Shown here one piece after another: positions 29,551 through 38,981 of a stretch of DNA of 64,000 bases. Source of the DNA: Rhizobium redzepovicii (GTDB lineage Bacteria > Pseudomonadota > Alphaproteobacteria > Rhizobiales > Rhizobiaceae). Numbering within the stretch: position 1 is the first letter of the stretch; each line of letters begins with the position of its first letter. The stretch spans positions 62,001 to 126,000 of the forward strand of contig NZ_JAILYH010000001.1 in NCBI RefSeq assembly GCF_019793435.1, given 5' to 3'. The translations under genes and the position numbers were made by a program. A model generated the notes under the pieces. That model was not told where the DNA came from. It saw nothing but the letters and a program-made list of their open reading frames with translations, and ran no database searches.

Positions 29551-29843
29551 TCAACGATTGGTCCTAAGCAATCGAGATGAAGAGCGGCTACCAGACCCTG
29601 CCGTTCGGGGCGCCAGCCGCTCGCATGCGCTCCGATCGCCAGCGCGGACGGCCCCGATCGAGTCTTTCGCGGCCTGTTCTCCGAACGCCAAGCTGTCGAC
29701 GCTGATGAGACGGACGTTTCTGGACCCCGAGGAAACGGAGCACGGTGGCGATGTAAGACAACGCACGCGGCAAAACGGTTTTGGCCTCATCTTTAAGTTC
29801 CGATCGGCTCGCAAGCGCGGCCGCCTGTTCGGGCGTGGTGCCC
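29551..29843 (-). pseudogene. Frameshifted gene fragment between immunity genes
   Basis: One minus-strand frame reads RGTTPEQAAALASRSELKDEAKTVLPRALSYIATVLRFLG and then degenerates into Arg-rich nonsense, while a second frame continues plausibly with SRNVRLISVDSLAFGEQAAKDSIGAV. The switch near 29727 suggests a single-base change in a former gene of about 90-100 codons. GC is higher than in its neighbours. The family is not recognised; it may be a fragment of a displaced toxin module or an unrelated insertion. Confidence 0.35.
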
Positions 29844-30347
29844 CTAACCTTCGCGCCGCTTAAAGACAAATACCTCGTTTTGATCGGCACCAATTATTGC
29901 AGGGGCATCCACCCTTGTGCAGCTTACAGCCACCTCCTGGTCAGGAAAATGAGACATGATCTCTGTCTCAACCTCGCCCATGTTTTCCTTGTCGATTTCA
30001 CTTACAGCCAAGTCAAATATCGCGCGTACTTGAATATCTGAACTGCTCCAAGAGCACGTTACCGCTCGTAAATTAGGGCTAACGCTTCCTAGAAGTGACT
30101 GCTGTACAGCCAGCAAAACCCGGACGCGTAATTCAGTTTTTTCTGACAGGGTCGTGGCCTCGACGGTACAATTTGCACTCTCTTGCAGCCATAGAAATGA
30201 TTCCTTTTGTCGTCGGTTTCTCTCACCGGCAACCGGATCAAAATAACTGCCGATGACCTTGCCAAAAGGGTTCATCCGGACGAAGTCGCACGACGTCGCG
30301 ACAAGAAGGGTAGGCTGCTCGATCATTTCGTATAGACAATTAGACAT
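29844..30347 (-). CDS. Putative CDI immunity protein, 167 residues
   Basis: Starts MSNCLYEMIEQPTLLVATSCDFVRM. The C-terminal half (LRAVTCSWSSSDIQVRAIFDLAVSEIDKENMGEVETEIMSHFPDQEV) follows the layout of an immunity-protein family widely linked to cdiA and Rhs toxins: a hydrophobic strand, an acidic helix and EVETE..-FPD. It overlaps the preceding small gene by 25 bp, so it is in the same transcription unit. It probably neutralises a different toxin from the present CdiA tip, because the 64-residue gene is closer to the toxin. Confidence 0.65.
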   Translation of the reverse strand: MSNCLYEMIEQPTLLVATSCDFVRMNPFGKVIGSYFDPVAGERNRRQKESFLWLQESANCTVEATTLSEKTELRVRVLLAVQQSLLGSVSPNLRAVTCSWSSSDIQVRAIFDLAVSEIDKENMGEVETEIMSHFPDQEVAVSCTRVDAPAIIGADQNEVFVFKRREG

Positions 30348-30517
30348 TTCCCATTTTCCTTCCCAACGAAACTGATGGGGCGGGTGGTTTTGCCTCCGTC
30401 AATAGATATTTCCGCGAGTAGTTCTGGATCCTCGAAAGACTGCAGCTCTTTTATTAAATCGCGAATAGTTTTTCCTCTCTCCGTCCAGTTTTGAGCGTCG
30501 ACGCCGTTTGAGATCAT
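30323..30517 (-). CDS. cdiI: Cognate immunity protein of the CdiA toxin tip
   Basis: The 64-residue acidic protein (MISNGVDAQNWTERGKTIRDLIKEL, then LLAEISIDGGKTTRPISFVGKENGKCLI) begins one base after the cdiA stop codon (TGAAATG), with AGGTG inside the cdiA end as its ribosome-binding site. Such coupling is the hallmark of a toxin-immunity pair. It would bind the toxin domain in the cytoplasm and protect kin cells. The size and the RDLIKEL..-SIDGGxT pattern fit immunity partners of Ntox21-type toxins as I recall them. A GTG at 30526 is an alternative start. Confidence 0.75.
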   Translation of the reverse strand: MISNGVDAQNWTERGKTIRDLIKELQSFEDPELLAEISIDGGKTTRPISFVGKENGKCLIVYTK

Positions 30518-30518
30518 T

Positions 30519-33500
30519 TCAATCACCTATGCGGTTTAGATTCGTGTCGTAAGTCCCAAGTCGGGTGGCTTTGCTGCCGAGATTCTTGATAGACGTTGCC
30601 ATCTTCCAAGCGCCCCCGTTATGGCCATCCAAGTCTCGTGTAATATATAGGTTCCCTTTTTTAAACACGGGCTGCCCGCCATGTGTTGTGTCGTTAATCT
30701 TTACAAATCCGAGTGCAGTAGCCGCAATTTTTGCCTCACTGTTGGTCTTGTAAACGGGTCCTTTTCCTGCAGCGCCACCCAGCATCGCGGTTGCAATGAT
30801 CGCATTGATGTCAAGCCCTGTGGCCTCCAACCGATCGATCCTGACGCTCCAGGAAATCGAGGTGTCCTGCCAGATCTTCGAGCGCTCGCCGATTAGCTGT
30901 TCGCCGACCAGTGCGGCCGCATTCTGGCCCTCGGCATAAGCCTCGGCATTCGCGCCATCCGGGTCGTCACCATCGAGTTTTTTGATCGCATCAAGGAGCC
31001 AGTCGCCCTTCACCCAGGTTTCCACGTCGAGGGGGTGGTCGACGACGAAGGCAAAGCCGGCATTTCTGAGAATATCCGAACGCTTTTCAGCGTCCATCGT
31101 ATTCAGATAAGCGTAGATGGCATCCTGGCAGTCCTGATAAGACTTGATGCCAAGATGAATGAGTTGACCGTCCCGCTGACGAATAGTGCAATCTGTGGAA
31201 AAATCGCCCGCATATGCCGGGGTCACAATCAGGTCGAACAGATTGAATCCCTGTTGCTGGGTGCAGCCTCCGAGAGATCCTCCATTCGCCAGCGCATCCA
31301 GGCCTGACTTGATGTTTGCAACTTCTTCCGGAGTCAGTTCCTTGTCCAGGAGGTACTTGTCGATGAAGCCACCTGGCTCGATCGCCTCCTTGATCCCGTT
31401 CCCGACGGCCTGCAAGCTGTTGCTGGACATATAAAAATCGAGATCCACATGCTTATCTTTTGTGATCTCGTAAGCTTTGTCGGGATCGCGGTTGAGTTCA
31501 TCAAGAGGACGCGAGGATGTACCGTCATGTTCGAGCGCTTCCTGCTGTTCCTGATCGCGAATTACAATGTCACCTGAGCCGACCGTGGCGCGAACCGTCT
31601 GGCGAGTATCGTCAAGTTGGTAGGAGCCCTCCAGCGTGTGGTTGGTGGTGGAATTGCCGTTCTCGTCCTTGCCACTGGAAAGATCGATGCCGACGTCGAC
31701 ACTGAAGCCTTCATAGTTCATCCGGCCATCGAAGTTGTCATAGGTCAGCGTGCCGGTATCGAGGATGAGGTCGCCGGATTCGGAGACGATCTTGCCGGCA
31801 CCCAGATGGGTATTGCCGGCGACCGTGACGTCCATCGCGCCAGTGGAAACGAGGCCAGACTGCTCGGTGATCCAGTTCGTTTCGCCGGAGCCGCTGCCGC
31901 CGCCGATCTGCACGCCGGAAAGGAGTTGGCCTCCGCCCAAGCTGAAGCCACCGGAGGCAGAGTGGTTGGAGCTTGCCCCGGTGTCGGGAACGGAGAGGAT
32001 GGTTAGATCGCCGCCAACATTGGCAGTTACCGTGTCACCGGAAACCACCGCGCCCGCGAGACGGGCATCGTTTCCTGATTCAAGGATGATGTCACCAGTG
32101 CCGTTGACGTGAGTATTGACCTGAGTGGTTCCATTGGCGTTGGACTTGCCAACCGATGCGTCGGCGCCACCCGTCAGTCCCCCGCTGACACCATTGATGC
32201 CGATGCCGGCGGAAACGCCGAAGCTTGCGCCCCCTGACGCGCTGCTCGTCGACGAGCTATCAGTCGCCTGTGCGCTTTCGAGGATGATATCCTTGCCGGC
32301 CTTCAGCGTAATATCACCCGCGTTGTCATTATCAGAGATGACGACATTGCCGTCAGCATCGTAACCTGCAGCGATTTGTGCTCCATGACTCGTGAGATCC
32401 CCGGAGACTGCCTCGATCGTTACAGACCGCCCTCCGCGTATGTCTGTCAGGACCGGAACAGAGGTTTGCGCCGCCTCCTTTTCCTTCTGATAAGTGAAGC
32501 CTACCGTGAGCGACGCCGACCCGACGTTGCCACCCTTTGCAATTTTGTCGAGCGCATCATAGGCCTTGAGCGAGGCAAAGGCGGCGTTAGCTGCGGAATA
32601 CCCATCAGAGATATTTGCAAGCTTCTGCGCCGCAACGCTCACGCTGTCAGCCGCGCTCACCAGGGAGGTTGAGACCGACAGGCTGATACCCGCGAAGAAC
32701 TCTTCATGCAGGTGTTCGTAGTTTGTCTGATCTTGCGCCGAGAACAGATTGACGTCGCGTTCAGCAGTGATCCCAACATCGCCCTCGGCCGAGACGTTGG
32801 CGGCCTGCAGGTTGGCGTCGCGGCCGGCGGTGATCGTCAGGTCGTTGCCGGCGGAAAGCGTGGCCATCGCGTTGGTCTGCGAGCCTTGCTTCGTCGCGTC
32901 AGAAACCGACGACAGGCCGATACCAACGGAAAAGCCGCCGCTGCTCGAGCCGAAGGAAATGCCAAAGCCGGAGCGTTTTTCCTTTTCCTCGGACGAGGCG
33001 CTTTCGGCGCCCGGCGTTATGTTGACGTCGCGGGCAGCATCGAGGGTGATGTTCTGGTCGGCATAGATCTGCGAGCCGAGGATGTTGATGTCGGTATCGC
33101 GCGACTTGAGTGCGACATCCGTTCCGGCAGAAAGCACCGATGCCACGTTGAGCTCGGAGGCCTGCTTGCCGCTGTTCTGCTGGCTGCCGTAGATCGAAAT
33201 GAAGCCTCCACCGCCGCCGACCCCGAAGCCGGACTTCTTGCGCGTGATCTCAAGCTCATGCTGCTCGGCCGCACCGATGACCGAGACGCTGTCGCCCTTG
33301 ACGGAAATCGAACCATCCGCATACGCTTGTGAGCCAGCGATCACCGCAGCGCCGCCGGCATCCAGATTGATATTACCGGATGCCCCGAGTTCGGAAGCGA
33401 CCGTCGTTTCGTCGTAACTCTTGTAGCTGGATGAGCCTTTGGACAGGAAGCCGCTGCGCGAGCCCTTGTCATCCTTGGCGCTGGTGTCCTTGCCGGAGGC

Positions 33501-36500
33501 GATGATGAGGTCGCCCTTGGTGGTGATGTTCAGGTTCGCGGCGCCGGCCTCATTGCCGGCTTCGATCTTCGAGGCCGAGATGACCGTGTCCTTGCCGGAT
33601 TCAATGTCGACGCCGCCACCGCCTGTGATGGCGGAACCGACGGCCGTCGTCGTTTCCTGATGCGTAGTCGTCTTCTCGCTGCTGCCGAGGAAACCGCCCT
33701 TGATGCTGAGCTTGGTGTCGAGGGTCGCGGTGTCGGTGGCTTCGGCGATCGTTACGTCACCATCGGCCTTGAGAGCGACCTTGCCGTCGGCGGCGAGCTT
33801 GCTGCCGACGATGTTGAGGTCGTGATCGCCGCTGCCGCTGCCTGCCGTCACCGAGAGGTCGCCGCCCGCCGATATCTCTGAGCCGACATGGGTGATCGAC
33901 GAGGCGGACTTCTTACCGAAGGAGGACTCGGAGCGCTCCTGCGCGGCCGTGATGTTGATATCGTCGCCTGCGGAGAGCGCGACATTGCCGCCAGCCTTGA
34001 CGGAGGAACCGGAGAGCAGGATGTCGTCGCCGGCCTTGATCGTCGCATTGGTGCCGGCGGATAGCTGCGATTGCTGCTGGTCGGTGGAGAGGGTCTTGGT
34101 GTAGCCGGATTGATTGTCGCGGGCGACATCGGTCGACACCACGGCCACCGAACCCTTGTCGGCAGTCACGTCGAGCGTCGTGCCCGCCTTGGCGGAGCTG
34201 CCGATGACGTTGACATTGTCGGTGGCCTTGATCGTCAAGGCCCCACCACTGGCGATCTGAGTGCCGGTGGCATTTTGTTGACCACTATTGTCGACCTTGG
34301 CCGCATCCAGCGTTACGTTTTTACCGGTGAGCGAAGCGTTGCCTGTGGCATTGACCTTGACGCCCGTCAGCGCCAGATCGCCGCTGCCGCCGGCAAGCTG
34401 CAGAGCGCCGCTTGCCGTCACGCCTGCATTGGTATTGACGACGTTCTGGCCGCCGATCGTCATCGTCTGGGCGGCGAGCGTGATGCCGTTGGTGGCATTG
34501 AGCGCCGTATCGCCGCGCGACAGGAACGTGCCGCTGCCCTGGATGGAGCTGCCGGAGACGGTAAGGCCGCCAGCCGACGCGATCAGGCCGGAATTGTCGA
34601 GATTGCCGACATTCATATTGACCGAGCCGCCCGCCATGGCCGCGCCGCCGCCGGAAAGCTTCTGTCGGTCAGCGGCGGCAACATAAACGACCGGAGCCAG
34701 CACCTGGACGCCGTTGACGGTCTGCCATTGGTAGAGGACGATCGACTCGGCCAGCGCCGCCGCCTGCTCAGGCGTGAGGCCTTGGCCGACGGCCAGGCCA
34801 TGATCCTTGGCATAGGTGGCACCGTTGTCGAGCAGCGTCTTCATCTGCTCGATGGCGCTGTTGCCGGCGATGAACGTGCTTCTGCCGAGCCCTTCGCCGA
34901 CGAGCTGCCGCAACTGCGTGTCGATCAGTTGGTTCTCGAAATAGGCATCTCCGAGGAAGGGAACCGTCGTCTCCGGCTGATAGCCGATTTTGTCCATGAA
35001 ATAGCCGGAGCCATAGAAGGTGCCGACATCGAGGTAGGCTGCGCGGGTTTCGAACAGGAACGTCTGGTTGGCTATCTTGCCGCCGAAGCCGCCGGATTTC
35101 GGGTTGGCGGGAGGCGCAAGGGCGGCACCGCCGAGTCCCGAATTGACGTTGAACAGCGCACCGCCGGCGGTGAGGCCGGAGAGCGCCGACAGCGGATCGC
35201 CGGGATTGCCTGCCGCCGTGACGCTGGCGCCGCCGGCCATCGAGCCGGCCGCCGATGTGTTGCTGACGCTGCCGAAATCGACGGAGAGTGCACCGCCGGC
35301 CTTGATGTTGGCCGATACGCCGCCGATCGCCTCGACGGAGCTGACGATGGTCGAGCCGTTGGCGATGTTCTTCGAGGGATTGGCAGTGCCGTTGGCATTA
35401 TAGGCGGTGCAGGCACCCTGGGCATGGCAGGTCGTCGTCGTCGTGCGGAAAAGGCTGACGCCGGTATTGGTCAGCGTCGAGCCCTTCAGCGTCGCGTCGC
35501 CGCCGGCCTCGATCGAGCTGTAGGCATTGGTGAGATTCGTGGCGTCGACAGTAAGGTTGCGGCTCGCGCGGATCGTCGCTTCCGGGCTGAGCGTGCCGAC
35601 CAACCGGTCTTCGTAAACCGACTGGCTGAGGTGGGACGACCAATCCCAGCTATAGGTGGTGCTTTCATCCGAGCCGCTGAAATTGACCTCGTCGACGATG
35701 AAATAGCGCGACGGATTGTTGGGATCGACAACGGGATTACCGTTCGCGTCCCTTGGCACGCGGGCCCTGATCCATTCGATGATCGGCTCGACCTTTTCGG
35801 GTCCATCGGCCGAGATCCATGTCCATGCACGATAGGTCGTGCCGTCGGCAAGCGTCGCCTTCGACCAGAGCAGAGGCTGATAATCCTGCCACAGCCCCGG
35901 ATCCACGCCGGCATAGAGCTGGTACATGTTCTGATCTGCGGTCTCGAGGTAGCCGAAAGGCAGTCCGGCAGCGACGGGATTGAGCGTAAAGCCGCTGACG
36001 ACGCCTGACGAAACCAGCACCCCGGTCGTCCATTGCGGCGCAGTAGCCCGCTCGTTTGTCAGATTGCTGGTAAGGATGGACATGTCGTTTCCAGCCTGGA
36101 TCAGACCGGAAATATTGGTGACTTCAGTGTTTCTTACTCCCGATGTCGTCCCGGCAATCTCAAGATCATTGCCGGCGAGGATGGCGCCTTGATTGTTCGT
36201 GAGCACCCCGCCGATGAACAGGCCCGCGTCGTGACCGGCATAGGCAAGGCCCGTGGCGCTGTTGGTGAAATCGTCGGAAATGTTGAATGTTAAATCGTGG
36301 CCGGCAGCCAATTGCCCGGCATTGGTCAGCGACGGCAGCGTCAGAGTCAGGTTGTTGGCGGCGAGCAGCGCCGTGCCGACCGTTGTCGAGAGGCTGGAAG
36401 CGTTGATGTCGATGTCGCCCGAACCGCCGGCATTGGTAACGGCATTGATCCTGGTGCCGCTGAGATCGGCAGCATCTGATAGATTGAGAGTGAGCCCCCC

Positions 36501-38291
36501 GAGAGTGATGCTGTTATTGCTGAGATTGGCGCTATCGGCGTTGAGCGTCAGCGTGCCGCCCGCAGCGATGTTGCCTGCGCCGCCATTGGAGAGATCGATA
36601 GTGGTGGTGGTGAGCGTCAGGTTTCCCTTGGCGCTGGTGGGATTGCCGTAGCTGATCTGGCCGGCAGCGAAGAGATCGGCACTGCCGAGGCTCTGCAGCT
36701 TGGTATAGGCGAGATTCTGGCTGGCATTGGCCGAAAGATCGCCGCTGCTCAGCAGCGCGTTGGAAACGGTGATCGAACCATTCGTGGCGGCAAGGCTTAT
36801 GTCGCCCGCCGGCTGTAGCACCAGTGCGGCATTGGCGGATTGGGCGGTGGCGGCGAGATCGACGCCGGAGGCGATCGTCGCGGCTGCGATCGAACGACCC
36901 GAAGCCGTGACGTCGCCCTCAGCCAGGACATCGCCCGATACGGCGATGTCGGCGCCGGCGGAAAGCGTGAGATTGTTGCCGCTGACAAGCGAGGCCGCGG
37001 CGATCGAGCCTGATGTCGCGGTGATCGACAGTGCATCGCCGCTCTTTGCCGCACCGGCAATCTGGATGTCGCCCGAGGTGGCGGACAGGGTAAGGATCTG
37101 CCCAGCCATGACGCTGCCGGCAGCAATGCCGCCCGAAGACGACATCAGCACGCTGGCGGCGCTGTTGACCTCGCCGCCGACACTCAACAACCCGCTGCCG
37201 CTCGACAGCAGGATATCGTCATCGGCGGCGACCGTATCGAGGGTGATGCCCTGATCCGCTTGAACGGCGACCTTTGCCTTCGACGTGACCTTGGAAGCCG
37301 TCACCTTCGCCTTCGAGGAGATCGAAACGCCCTGCTGGCCAGAGACGTTGCCGAGCGAGATCTTGCCGTCGGCAGACAGAGACAGCTCGCCGGCATTGGC
37401 GGCCATGTCGCCGCGCATGCGCACGCCGGCGCCCTTTTCGGTGACGACGATCTTGATGCGGTCGGCCTGCATGGCGCCGAGCGCCGAACCGTCGATCGCA
37501 TATTCCGGTGTGCCTGATGTCGCCGCAAGCGGCGTGGCGTCGCCGGTAGCATAATCGAATTGATTACGGCCAGCCGTGACGCGAAGGTCTTTGCCGTAGA
37601 CCGCGCCGTTGACGTGCACGGAGCGCGAGACGATATCGAAGAGGTCGACCGCGCCAAGCCCGGCGGCGAAATTGCCACCATTCGGTCCGATGGTGACGTC
37701 GCCGCCCTTGACGGTAAAGCCGTTGAGCCTGCCGTCGCCGCCGATATCAGGCGCGCCTGTCGTCAACGTCGCATGCGGCGTGTTGATGAAGCCGCAGCCG
37801 TCGCAGGTGATGCCGTTCGGGTTGGCGATGATGACGTCGGCTTTCCCGCCGAACACCTCGATCGCACCGTTCAATGCCGAGCGGTTGCTGCTGATCACCT
37901 CGTTGAGGATGACCGATGCCGGACCGGAGCTGTTGAGATTGGGGTTGCCCGGCGTGACACCGCCGAGATTGGAGTTGCCGACCTCGCCCTTGAAGTTGTT
38001 GAGGATGAGGCCCGGCGTGCCGACGTTGAAATCGTCGTATTTGTTATGCGACAGGCCCTTGCTGTTCGGCGTGACGATGTCGATGAGCGGCACGCCGTTC
38101 GGCGCCGTGCCGACGCCCGGCTGGTTGGCGGTCGGCGCCGTGGTGCTGGCCGAGACCGACTGGGCGTTGGCCAGCATCGGCTGGAGGACCAGCAGCGCGC
38201 TGAGCACCATCGCAAGCGAGCGATGGGCAAGCCTGCCGAGCCGGCAGCCAAGACCCTTGCCATTCGAACCAAGACCGGTTTTTTCACGCAT
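30519..38291 (-). CDS. cdiA: CdiA-type haemagglutinin with C-terminal Ntox21-like toxin
   Basis: A 2590-residue two-partner secretion exoprotein. Domains: signal peptide with a long basic N-region (to about residue 44, ends LANAQ); TPS domain (about 55-290) with NPNGI and the CDGCGFIN cysteines near 160; long stretches of haemagglutinin repeats (about 300-900 and 1200-2250); a central region with GLTPEQAAALAESIVLYQW near 1190, as in other CdiA proteins; then a non-repeat region and a tip of about 75 residues ending DLDGHNGGAWK..-GTYDTNLNRIGD, which resembles Ntox21 tRNase-like toxins. No VENN motif is seen. It is exported by CdiB, extends from the cell and delivers the tip into neighbours. 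ATG 38291 is preferred over TTG 38315. Confidence 0.9.
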   Translation of the reverse strand: MREKTGLGSNGKGLGCRLGRLAHRSLAMVLSALLVLQPMLANAQSVSASTTAPTANQPGVGTAPNGVPLIDIVTPNSKGLSHNKYDDFNVGTPGLILNNFKGEVGNSNLGGVTPGNPNLNSSGPASVILNEVISSNRSALNGAIEVFGGKADVIIANPNGITCDGCGFINTPHATLTTGAPDIGGDGRLNGFTVKGGDVTIGPNGGNFAAGLGAVDLFDIVSRSVHVNGAVYGKDLRVTAGRNQFDYATGDATPLAATSGTPEYAIDGSALGAMQADRIKIVVTEKGAGVRMRGDMAANAGELSLSADGKISLGNVSGQQGVSISSKAKVTASKVTSKAKVAVQADQGITLDTVAADDDILLSSGSGLLSVGGEVNSAASVLMSSSGGIAAGSVMAGQILTLSATSGDIQIAGAAKSGDALSITATSGSIAAASLVSGNNLTLSAGADIAVSGDVLAEGDVTASGRSIAAATIASGVDLAATAQSANAALVLQPAGDISLAATNGSITVSNALLSSGDLSANASQNLAYTKLQSLGSADLFAAGQISYGNPTSAKGNLTLTTTTIDLSNGGAGNIAAGGTLTLNADSANLSNNSITLGGLTLNLSDAADLSGTRINAVTNAGGSGDIDINASSLSTTVGTALLAANNLTLTLPSLTNAGQLAAGHDLTFNISDDFTNSATGLAYAGHDAGLFIGGVLTNNQGAILAGNDLEIAGTTSGVRNTEVTNISGLIQAGNDMSILTSNLTNERATAPQWTTGVLVSSGVVSGFTLNPVAAGLPFGYLETADQNMYQLYAGVDPGLWQDYQPLLWSKATLADGTTYRAWTWISADGPEKVEPIIEWIRARVPRDANGNPVVDPNNPSRYFIVDEVNFSGSDESTTYSWDWSSHLSQSVYEDRLVGTLSPEATIRASRNLTVDATNLTNAYSSIEAGGDATLKGSTLTNTGVSLFRTTTTTCHAQGACTAYNANGTANPSKNIANGSTIVSSVEAIGGVSANIKAGGALSVDFGSVSNTSAAGSMAGGASVTAAGNPGDPLSALSGLTAGGALFNVNSGLGGAALAPPANPKSGGFGGKIANQTFLFETRAAYLDVGTFYGSGYFMDKIGYQPETTVPFLGDAYFENQLIDTQLRQLVGEGLGRSTFIAGNSAIEQMKTLLDNGATYAKDHGLAVGQGLTPEQAAALAESIVLYQWQTVNGVQVLAPVVYVAAADRQKLSGGGAAMAGGSVNMNVGNLDNSGLIASAGGLTVSGSSIQGSGTFLSRGDTALNATNGITLAAQTMTIGGQNVVNTNAGVTASGALQLAGGSGDLALTGVKVNATGNASLTGKNVTLDAAKVDNSGQQNATGTQIASGGALTIKATDNVNVIGSSAKAGTTLDVTADKGSVAVVSTDVARDNQSGYTKTLSTDQQQSQLSAGTNATIKAGDDILLSGSSVKAGGNVALSAGDDINITAAQERSESSFGKKSASSITHVGSEISAGGDLSVTAGSGSGDHDLNIVGSKLAADGKVALKADGDVTIAEATDTATLDTKLSIKGGFLGSSEKTTTHQETTTAVGSAITGGGGVDIESGKDTVISASKIEAGNEAGAANLNITTKGDLIIASGKDTSAKDDKGSRSGFLSKGSSSYKSYDETTVASELGASGNINLDAGGAAVIAGSQAYADGSISVKGDSVSVIGAAEQHELEITRKKSGFGVGGGGGFISIYGSQQNSGKQASELNVASVLSAGTDVALKSRDTDINILGSQIYADQNITLDAARDVNITPGAESASSEEKEKRSGFGISFGSSSGGFSVGIGLSSVSDATKQGSQTNAMATLSAGNDLTITAGRDANLQAANVSAEGDVGITAERDVNLFSAQDQTNYEHLHEEFFAGISLSVSTSLVSAADSVSVAAQKLANISDGYSAANAAFASLKAYDALDKIAKGGNVGSASLTVGFTYQKEKEAAQTSVPVLTDIRGGRSVTIEAVSGDLTSHGAQIAAGYDADGNVVISDNDNAGDITLKAGKDIILESAQATDSSSTSSASGGASFGVSAGIGINGVSGGLTGGADASVGKSNANGTTQVNTHVNGTGDIILESGNDARLAGAVVSGDTVTANVGGDLTILSVPDTGASSNHSASGGFSLGGGQLLSGVQIGGGSGSGETNWITEQSGLVSTGAMDVTVAGNTHLGAGKIVSESGDLILDTGTLTYDNFDGRMNYEGFSVDVGIDLSSGKDENGNSTTNHTLEGSYQLDDTRQTVRATVGSGDIVIRDQEQQEALEHDGTSSRPLDELNRDPDKAYEITKDKHVDLDFYMSSNSLQAVGNGIKEAIEPGGFIDKYLLDKELTPEEVANIKSGLDALANGGSLGGCTQQQGFNLFDLIVTPAYAGDFSTDCTIRQRDGQLIHLGIKSYQDCQDAIYAYLNTMDAEKRSDILRNAGFAFVVDHPLDVETWVKGDWLLDAIKKLDGDDPDGANAEAYAEGQNAAALVGEQLIGERSKIWQDTSISWSVRIDRLEATGLDINAIIATAMLGGAAGKGPVYKTNSEAKIAATALGFVKINDTTHGGQPVFKKGNLYITRDLDGHNGGAWKMATSIKNLGSKATRLGTYDTNLNRIGD

Positions 38292-38345
38292 CGTTTCGTC
38301 TTTCCAAACGCACAACTGGTTTTTGTCTCGACATCAATCACGGCC

Positions 38346-38369
38346 GGCGCTGCCTTCCCCGGCAGCGCC
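38346..38369 (-). other. Perfect hairpin upstream of cdiA
   Basis: GGCGCTGCC and GGCAGCGCC form a perfect 9 bp stem with a 6-base loop, between the lipoprotein stop codon and the cdiA start codon (55 bases before it). There is no U tract, so it is more likely an RNA processing or stability element than a terminator. It would separate cdiA message from the upstream cdiB/lipoprotein message. Confidence 0.5.
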
Positions 38370-38382
38370 TCGCCTCGTCTCG

Positions 38383-38937
38383 TTATTTCTGGGTGAGCCA
38401 GGTCTTCACATTGCGGGTGAAGGACTTGGAGAGGCGCTGTGCCATGACATCAGGCGCGCCGGACGTGGTCGCAGCATTGACCGCGACTGCGATGATCACG
38501 CCGTAACCGCTTCCGCGCATGGAGAGGTCTTCGCCATGGATGTTTTGCGCTTGGGCGATCAGTTGCCCGGTCTTGGCATCCTCCAGCCGAACGGTTCCGT
38601 CGATCATGCTGTCGTGACCACCGATTATGCGGGCCTGCTTTGTGGTGACGTCGAACACATGCAGCGTCACGACCAGCCTGCCCCTGTTAGGGCCACCCGG
38701 CACGCCGATCAGTTCCTTCGACATCGTGGCTTGGAGGGTGCGAACCGCGTCGGAGACCTGCTGGTCGGGCTTGTCGCCAAAACCGAATGTCTTGACGTCG
38801 GGAGCCAGCTCGATCCGGATCTCGCGCACGGACGTCCGCTGCAGGGCGGCAATCAGCCGAGGATCTGTCCTGGTGGTGACGCAGGACGCCAGGGTCGCCG
38901 CCAAAAGGAGAAGGGTTAGAAAACGCACGATACGCAT
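38383..38937 (-). CDS. CDI-associated lipoprotein (2)
   Basis: 184 residues with a lipoprotein signal: MRIVRFLTLLLLAATLASC, lipobox LASC at Cys 19, then a region VREIRIELAPDVKTFGFGD and KTGQLIAQAQNIHGEDLSM with a glycine-rich segment near the end. It is about as long as DUF4410-type envelope lipoproteins. It sits between cdiB and cdiA in the operon, 67 bp before cdiA (ATG region). Lipoproteins are also encoded in Burkholderia bcp (CDI) loci as BcpO, needed there for efficient function; a similar assembly role is plausible. Confidence 0.75.
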   Translation of the reverse strand: MRIVRFLTLLLLAATLASCVTTRTDPRLIAALQRTSVREIRIELAPDVKTFGFGDKPDQQVSDAVRTLQATMSKELIGVPGGPNRGRLVVTLHVFDVTTKQARIIGGHDSMIDGTVRLEDAKTGQLIAQAQNIHGEDLSMRGSGYGVIIAVAVNAATTSGAPDVMAQRLSKSFTRNVKTWLTQK

Positions 38938-38981
38938 AAGCAACTCCAGGGTTCATTCACGAGTTCAGTTCGTCTGCGGGC

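Noticed and set aside
34071-36008. Plus-strand ORF of 645 codons within cdiA
   Set aside because: Mirror of haemagglutinin repeats; Arg/Gly/Ala-rich low-complexity, no domain.
31000-38200. Repetitive appearance that might suggest a CRISPR or satellite array
   Set aside because: It is the degenerate haemagglutinin repeats of cdiA; no exact repeats with constant spacers.
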